Source: an uncultured Chlorobiaceae bacterium
GTDB lineage: Bacteria > Bacteroidota > Chlorobiia > Chlorobiales > Chlorobiaceae
Assembly: GCA_903917955.1 (NCBI GenBank)
Contig: CAIXCO010000151.1
Span: 1 to 9,902 of the forward strand
Direction: 5' to 3'
DNA length: 9,902 nucleotides
This document shows positions 5,451-9,902 of this stretch, piece after piece. Position 1 is the stretch's first letter. The number at the start of each line of letters is the position of its first letter. A program made the position numbers and the translations under genes. Below the pieces are notes generated by a model. The model did not search any database and was not told where the DNA came from. It saw nothing but the letters and a program-made list of their open reading frames with translations.

Positions 5451-8400
5451 ATGTATCAACCCGAACCGCTCTGGTACAAAGATGCAATTATTTACGAGGC
5501 GCATGTCAAAACCTTCTATGACAGCAACAATGATGGTGTAGGAGATTTTCAGGGGTTGCGCCAGAAGCTCGGTTATCTGCAAAGTCTCGGCATCACCGCC
5601 ATCTGGCTGCTTCCCTTTTACCCCTCGCCGTTGCGTGACGATGGCTACGATATTGCCGACTATATGAGCGTCAATCCCGACTACGGGACGATGGAAGATT
5701 TCAGGGAGTTTTTGGAGGAGGCACACAGCCTCGGTCTCAAGGTAATTACCGAGCTGGTGGTAAACCACACCTCAGACCAGCACGCATGGTTCCAGCGTGC
5801 ACGGAAAGCGCCAGCAGGCTCTCCTGAGCGGAACTTCTATGTCTGGAGCGACGACTCAAACAAATATTCAGAAACCCGTATTATTTTTCAGGACTTTGAG
5901 TCATCCAACTGGACGTGGGATCCGGTGGCCGGGCAATATTTCTGGCACCGTTTCTACCATCACCAGCCCGATTTGAACTTTGAAAATCCCGAAGTTCACA
6001 AGGCGCTGCTCAGTGTGCTCGATTTTTGGCTTGGCATGGGTGTTGATGGTCTCCGCCTTGATGCAGTACCTTATCTCTATGAAGAGGAGGGGAGCAACTG
6101 CGAAAACCTTCCCCGTACCTACGACTACCTGAGGGCGCTTCGCTCCTATGTTGACGAGCACTACCCCAACCGTATGCTGCTGGCCGAAGCCAATCAGTGG
6201 CCTGAGGATTCCGCCGCCTATTTCGGCACAGGGGATCTCTGCCACATGAACTTCCACTTCCCTCTCATGCCGCGCATGTACATGGCGCTTGCAACTGAAG
6301 ACCGCTTTCCCATTCTCGATATTCTTGAGCAGACTCCTGAAATTCCGGAAAACTGCCAGTGGGCCTCCTTCCTGCGCAACCATGACGAGTTGACGCTCGA
6401 AATGGTCACCGACGAGGAGCGTGACTACATGCGCCGGGTCTATGCCAACGATCCCAAGGCGCGTATCAACCTCGGCATCCGCCGCCGTCTTGCACCGCTC
6501 ATGACCAATGACCGCCGCAAGATTGAGCTGATGAACATCATGCTGCTTTCGCTGCCCGGCACGCCGGTACTCTATTATGGTGACGAGATCGGCATGGGCG
6601 ACAACTTCTACCTTGGTGACCGCGACGGTGTGCGCACTCCCATGCAGTGGAACTCTGACCGCAATGCGGGCTTTTCGCGTGCCAACCCCCAGCGGCTCCA
6701 ACTGCCGGTTATCATTGATCCTGAATACCATTATGAGGCGATCAACGTTGAGGTGCAGGAGAGCAATGTCAACTCCCTTCTTTGGTGGATGCGCCATACC
6801 ATTTCAACGGCCCATCGCTATAAATCGCTCAGCCGTGGTACCATTGAGTTCCTTGAGGTGAGCAACCCCAAGGTGCTGATTTTCATTCGCCAGTTTAAGG
6901 ATGAGACCATTCTCAGTGTTATCAACCTCTCAAGGAATGCCCAGGCGGTGACCATCGACCTCTCCCGTTTTGACGGCTTTGTGCCCGAAGAGGTTTTCAG
7001 TTTAAACCGCTTCCCGAAAATCAGGAAGAGTCCTTACATGGTTTCTCTTGGTGCTTACGGTTACTTCTGGCTCAAGCTGGTCAAGGATACCGAGAATGCC
7101 GACACCCGCCCCTTCCTCGAAAGCTCCTTTGCCACACCGTCGCGCTGGCAAAATCTCTTTACCGGCAAAATCCGCGAACGGCTTGAAACGGAGATTCTGC
7201 CCCAGTACTACAATGCGAGTCGCTGGTTTGGCGGCAAGGCACGCAACGTCATGCGTATCTCCATTATCGACACCATTCCGGTTGAAGGGATGGCCAAGGC
7301 CAAGCTGCTGGTGACTGAAGTACGCTACTCCAGTGGTGAAAACGAGCGTTATCAACTCCCAGTCTGTTTTTCATCGCTCTCGATGATCACTCCGTCGGAT
7401 GACAACTTCTACAAGCGGGTGATTGCAAGGGTGACCGTTGGCGATGATGAGGGCTATTTGTGTGACGCAACCTTCGACAGTCGCTTTTTGAACCACCTCT
7501 ATGAGCTTGTTACCGGCAAGGAGACGTGGCAGGGCAAAGCGGGCATTGTTTCGGGCTTGAAGTCGATGAAGCTTGATGCCATCATTGAAAAAGCGGTTGG
7601 CCATGAGCAGGAGCCTACCCTCATGGGTGTCGAACAGACCAACACCTCAATTCGCTTCCACAACGATCTCTGCATGAAGCTCTATCGCCGCATTGAAGTG
7701 GGAGTCTCTCCCGAGGTGGAGATGTGCAGCGCACTCAGCGATCAGACCTCATTTAAAAACCTGCCGGACTATCTTGGTTCGCTGAACTATGAGCAGAGCC
7801 GCACCAGTCGCTACTCGCTCGGCATTCTGCAGCATTACGTGAAAAACGAAGGGGATGCATGGCAACTCTCGCTTGGGCATGTGAAGCGCTATTATGATGA
7901 ACTCCTTGCACGTATTGCTACCGGTATTGAGCTCCCTCAGCTTCCCGGTTTGAGTGGTGACCCTGTGCAGCTTCCCCCCATCATGCACGAGCTGCTTGGT
8001 GAGGCCTATCTTGGCATGATTGAAAAGCTGGCTGAACGGACGGCTGAAATGCACCTCTCTTTGGCCTCGCTCGACAGCGATCCGGCATTTGCTCCTGAAG
8101 CCTTTACGACGCTCTACCAGCGCTCCATTTACCAGGCGATGTGTGAGCAGGTGAAACGCGCAGTGATTCTCATCCGCGAAATTATGCCGAAAATGGCGCC
8201 GGAGCAGCAGCAGCTCGCCACCATTTTTGTGCAGAAGCAGAAACAGATTTTGCAGCAGTTTGATCCTGTCAGGGTTGAAAAAATTGATACGCTCAAAATC
8301 CGTATTCACGGCGACTATCACCTCGGTCAGGTGCTTTTTACCGGCAAGGACTTTGTGATTATTGATTTTGAGGGAGAACCCTCCCGTCCACTCTCCGAGC

Positions 8401-8753
8401 GCAAAATCAAACGCTCGGTTTTCCGCGACATTTCAGGGATGCTCCGCTCCTTCGACTATGCCGCCTTCAGTGTGCTGCAGCAGGGCAACTCCATCATTCG
8501 CCCCGAAGAACGGCTTGCCCTTGAGCCCTGGGCTGACCGTTGGAGCTTCTATGTGGGGCAGCACTTTATCGACAGCTATTTCGCAAAAACGAAAGGCAGT
8601 GATATTGTTCCGGCAGAACCGAAACAGCGGGAACATCTGATGCGGGCTTACTTGATGAACAAGGCGGTCTACGAGCTTAATTATGAACTGAATAACCGTC
8701 CTGACTGGGCCTCCATACCGCTCAGGGGTATTTTGAAGATTCTGGAGTCTTGA
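5451..8753 (+). CDS. treS: Trehalose synthase / maltokinase fusion (TreS-Mak)
   Basis: This 1100-residue bifunctional enzyme isomerises trehalose to maltose (TreS, GH13) and phosphorylates maltose with ATP to maltose 1-phosphate (maltokinase, Pep2/Mak), the donor for GlgE. The N-terminal half begins PLWYKDAIIYEAHVKTF, typical of TreS. It has VVNHTSDQ (103-110), the nucleophile D204 (GVDGLRLDAVPYL), the acid/base E246 (LLAEANQWPED) and H311-D312 (FLRNHDELT), with its beta domain ending near 545. A linker of about 25 residues leads to the kinase, which opens with ASRWFGGKAR (589-598). The kinase carries the catalytic loop HGDYHLGQ (953-960, D955) and metal-binding DFEGEP (972-977), the form usual in maltokinases. 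The full length implies both domains are intact. The start at 5451 gives the normal TreS N-terminus, but an upstream ATT at 5412 has the better ribosome site. The stop overlaps the next gene. Confidence 0.95.
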   Translation: MYQPEPLWYKDAIIYEAHVKTFYDSNNDGVGDFQGLRQKLGYLQSLGITAIWLLPFYPSPLRDDGYDIADYMSVNPDYGTMEDFREFLEEAHSLGLKVITELVVNHTSDQHAWFQRARKAPAGSPERNFYVWSDDSNKYSETRIIFQDFESSNWTWDPVAGQYFWHRFYHHQPDLNFENPEVHKALLSVLDFWLGMGVDGLRLDAVPYLYEEEGSNCENLPRTYDYLRALRSYVDEHYPNRMLLAEANQWPEDSAAYFGTGDLCHMNFHFPLMPRMYMALATEDRFPILDILEQTPEIPENCQWASFLRNHDELTLEMVTDEERDYMRRVYANDPKARINLGIRRRLAPLMTNDRRKIELMNIMLLSLPGTPVLYYGDEIGMGDNFYLGDRDGVRTPMQWNSDRNAGFSRANPQRLQLPVIIDPEYHYEAINVEVQESNVNSLLWWMRHTISTAHRYKSLSRGTIEFLEVSNPKVLIFIRQFKDETILSVINLSRNAQAVTIDLSRFDGFVPEEVFSLNRFPKIRKSPYMVSLGAYGYFWLKLVKDTENADTRPFLESSFATPSRWQNLFTGKIRERLETEILPQYYNASRWFGGKARNVMRISIIDTIPVEGMAKAKLLVTEVRYSSGENERYQLPVCFSSLSMITPSDDNFYKRVIARVTVGDDEGYLCDATFDSRFLNHLYELVTGKETWQGKAGIVSGLKSMKLDAIIEKAVGHEQEPTLMGVEQTNTSIRFHNDLCMKLYRRIEVGVSPEVEMCSALSDQTSFKNLPDYLGSLNYEQSRTSRYSLGILQHYVKNEGDAWQLSLGHVKRYYDELLARIATGIELPQLPGLSGDPVQLPPIMHELLGEAYLGMIEKLAERTAEMHLSLASLDSDPAFAPEAFTTLYQRSIYQAMCEQVKRAVILIREIMPKMAPEQQQLATIFVQKQKQILQQFDPVRVEKIDTLKIRIHGDYHLGQVLFTGKDFVIIDFEGEPSRPLSERKIKRSVFRDISGMLRSFDYAAFSVLQQGNSIIRPEERLALEPWADRWSFYVGQHFIDSYFAKTKGSDIVPAEPKQREHLMRAYLMNKAVYELNYELNNRPDWASIPLRGILKILES

Positions 8754-9409
8754 CTTTTGCCATACAGTCATCAGTGCGCGGGAAGTATCTGCTTCGTTTA
8801 CCCGCGCACACCGGCCCGGCCCCGCTTCTTGCGGGGTTTCACGGTTACGGCCAAACCGCCGAGGATGAATTTCGTCTGCTGTGTGCCATTCCTGGTTCAG
8901 AGAGCTGGTTCTGCTGCTCTATCGAAGCGCTTCACTCTGTCTGCACCACGGCAGGCAGTACGGGTGCAAGCTGGATGAGCAGCCGTGACCGTGAGCATCA
9001 GATCGAAGAGAATGTGCACTATGTCGATGGAGTGATTGAGCGCATCAAGGCTCTCTATGAGGTGAACGCAAGCCTCTCTTTTCACGGCTATTCGCAGGGT
9101 ACCGGAATGGCTTCACGTGCAGCCCTGCTTGGCCGTCACAAGGCCGAGAGTTTGATGCTTCTCGGTGGTGACATTCCGCCGGAGCTCTCCGTCAGTGAGC
9201 GTATGGGCCGGGTGCACCTCGCCCGTGGCAGTCGCGACCGACTTTACTCGAGGGAGCGCCATGAGCAGGATGCTGCAAGGCTTCGGGAGGGTGCGGTGCC
9301 CTTTGTTGTCAGTGAGTTCATGGGTGGGCACCGGGTCAATGAAGCATACCTGAAAGTGGCAGGGGAGTTTCTGGAGGGAGAGTTATCGACCTTTCGCCTT
9401 GTTCCATAG
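8750..9409 (+). CDS. Alpha/beta-hydrolase, phospholipase/carboxylesterase type
   Basis: This 219-residue protein has an alpha/beta-hydrolase fold of the small esterase/phospholipase-carboxylesterase type. The oxyanion-hole segment is GFHGYGQ (29-35), the nucleophile S115 lies in GYSQG (113-117), and the acid and base of the triad are probably D163 (GSRDRLYS) and H194 (GGHRVN). There is no signal peptide, so it should act in the cytoplasm on an ester or thioester substrate that cannot be named from sequence. The chosen start is TTG 8750, overlapping the treS-mak stop (TTGA), with GGAG at 8744-8747 only 2 bases away; GTG 8774 is the in-frame alternative but has no ribosome site. The overlap suggests coupling to the GlgE pathway operon. 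The 3' end overlaps mazG by 27 bases on the opposite strand. Confidence 0.82.
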   Translation: MTFAIQSSVRGKYLLRLPAHTGPAPLLAGFHGYGQTAEDEFRLLCAIPGSESWFCCSIEALHSVCTTAGSTGASWMSSRDREHQIEENVHYVDGVIERIKALYEVNASLSFHGYSQGTGMASRAALLGRHKAESLMLLGGDIPPELSVSERMGRVHLARGSRDRLYSRERHEQDAARLREGAVPFVVSEFMGGHRVNEAYLKVAGEFLEGELSTFRLVP

Positions 9410-9902
9410 CACGTCAAGCTCTTCGGGGGTGTACTCCTGCCAGTTGCGGTCGGATGCCTGTACGCTCTCTTCAATGTGGCGAAAGCGACCCATGAACTTG
9501 TTGGTGGCTTTGCGGAGAGCATCTTCGGGATTGGCTCCGATGAAGCGGCTGTAGTTGACGAGGGTAAAGAGCAGATCGCCGAACTCCTCTTCCTGCTCCT
9601 CTTTGCTGGTGGCCTCTTTGAGCTCCCTGATCTCTTCGGCAAGTTTGTCGAGCACCCCTTCGTCGCTTGGCCAGTCGAAGCCGACACCGGCAACTTTTTT
9701 CTGTACACGGTAGGCGCGCAGCAGCTCCGACATTGCGTTTGGTACTCCGTCGAGCATACTCTTGCGTCCCTCCTTGAGCTTGATAGTCTCCCAGTTTTGC
9801 AGCACTTCATGCTCTGTTTCGGCAATGACCTCACCGAAAACATGGGGGTGACGGCTGATGAGCTTGTGGCAGAGCGCTTCAAAAACTTCGCCAAAAGAGA
9901 AA
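9383..9902 (-). CDS. mazG: Nucleoside triphosphate pyrophosphohydrolase MazG, C-terminal part (5' end outside window)
   Basis: MazG hydrolyses nucleoside triphosphates to monophosphates and pyrophosphate, and in E. coli it also affects (p)ppGpp. The visible 172 codons start at the window edge with FSFGEVFEAL, then LISRHPHVFGEVIAETEHEV and LQNWETIK, which match the end of the first MazG domain of E. coli MazG. The second domain follows, with GVGFDWPS, EEIRELKEA and EEEFGDLLFTLVNYSRF carrying the metal-binding E-E-x-x-E and E-x-x-x-D residues. The gene ends at TAA 9385-9383. A GTG at 9805 could be mistaken for a start, but the homologous frame continues upstream past 9902. In E. coli the second domain is the catalytic one, and here it is intact. 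It converges on the hydrolase gene with a 27-base overlap. Confidence 0.93.
   Translation of the reverse strand, partial: FSFGEVFEALCHKLISRHPHVFGEVIAETEHEVLQNWETIKLKEGRKSMLDGVPNAMSELLRAYRVQKKVAGVGFDWPSDEGVLDKLAEEIRELKEATSKEEQEEEFGDLLFTLVNYSRFIGANPEDALRKATNKFMGRFRHIEESVQASDRNWQEYTPEELDVLWNKAKGR

Noticed and set aside
5901..6797. Minus-strand open frame of 298 codons inside treS-mak
   Set aside because: It is antisense to the TreS catalytic region; long antisense frames are expected in GC-biased coding DNA, and its translation resembles no family.
9803..9805. GTG as the start of mazG
   Set aside because: The same frame continues to the window edge and encodes conserved MazG sequence (RHPHVFGEV and upstream), so the gene is cut by the window, not started here.

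Overview
The window looks like ordinary, gene-dense chromosome from a Gram-negative bacterium. The protein sequences and gene set suggest the green sulfur bacteria (Chlorobium group), but that assignment rests on general resemblance, with no rRNA or photosynthesis marker here to confirm it. There are no mobile elements, CRISPR arrays, tRNAs or rRNAs that I can see.

Layout. Positions 56-1176 hold a plus-strand pair: a secreted DRGH-type DNA/RNA non-specific endonuclease and a 91-residue protein of unknown function. Converging on it from the right is a minus-strand pair, prfB (peptide chain release factor 2) followed by a calcineurin-like phosphoesterase resembling the ADP-ribose/CDP-alcohol diphosphatase family; the two share one base (TGATG). 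prfB carries the classic +1 programmed frameshift (GGGGG-TAT-CTT-TGA-C), so its true start is ATG at 3178 and the 364-residue protein is read in two frames. A 207-base divergent intergenic region (3179-3385) holds a good sigma-70-like promoter for prfB and, on the other strand, a six-codon ORF with a strong ribosome site encoding M-S-C-C-C-G.

From 3386 to 9409 a plus-strand operon encodes the trehalose-to-alpha-glucan (GlgE) pathway. A TreS-maltokinase fusion would convert trehalose to maltose and then to maltose 1-phosphate, and GlgE would transfer maltosyl units from maltose 1-phosphate to a growing alpha-1,4-glucan. The catalytic residues of all three activities are visible. An alpha/beta-hydrolase (phospholipase/carboxylesterase type) overlaps the end of treS-mak by four bases and is probably co-translated; its link to the pathway is unknown. 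The window ends with the minus-strand 3' part of mazG, which overlaps the hydrolase tail-to-tail by 27 bases and runs off the right edge.

Most notable observations: the RF2 autoregulatory frameshift with an SPY instead of SPF codon-recognition motif; the tri-cysteine mini-ORF upstream of glgE; a perfect Shine-Dalgarno placed for an ATT start of treS-mak; and the hydrolase coupled to the GlgE pathway. None is an obviously new system.
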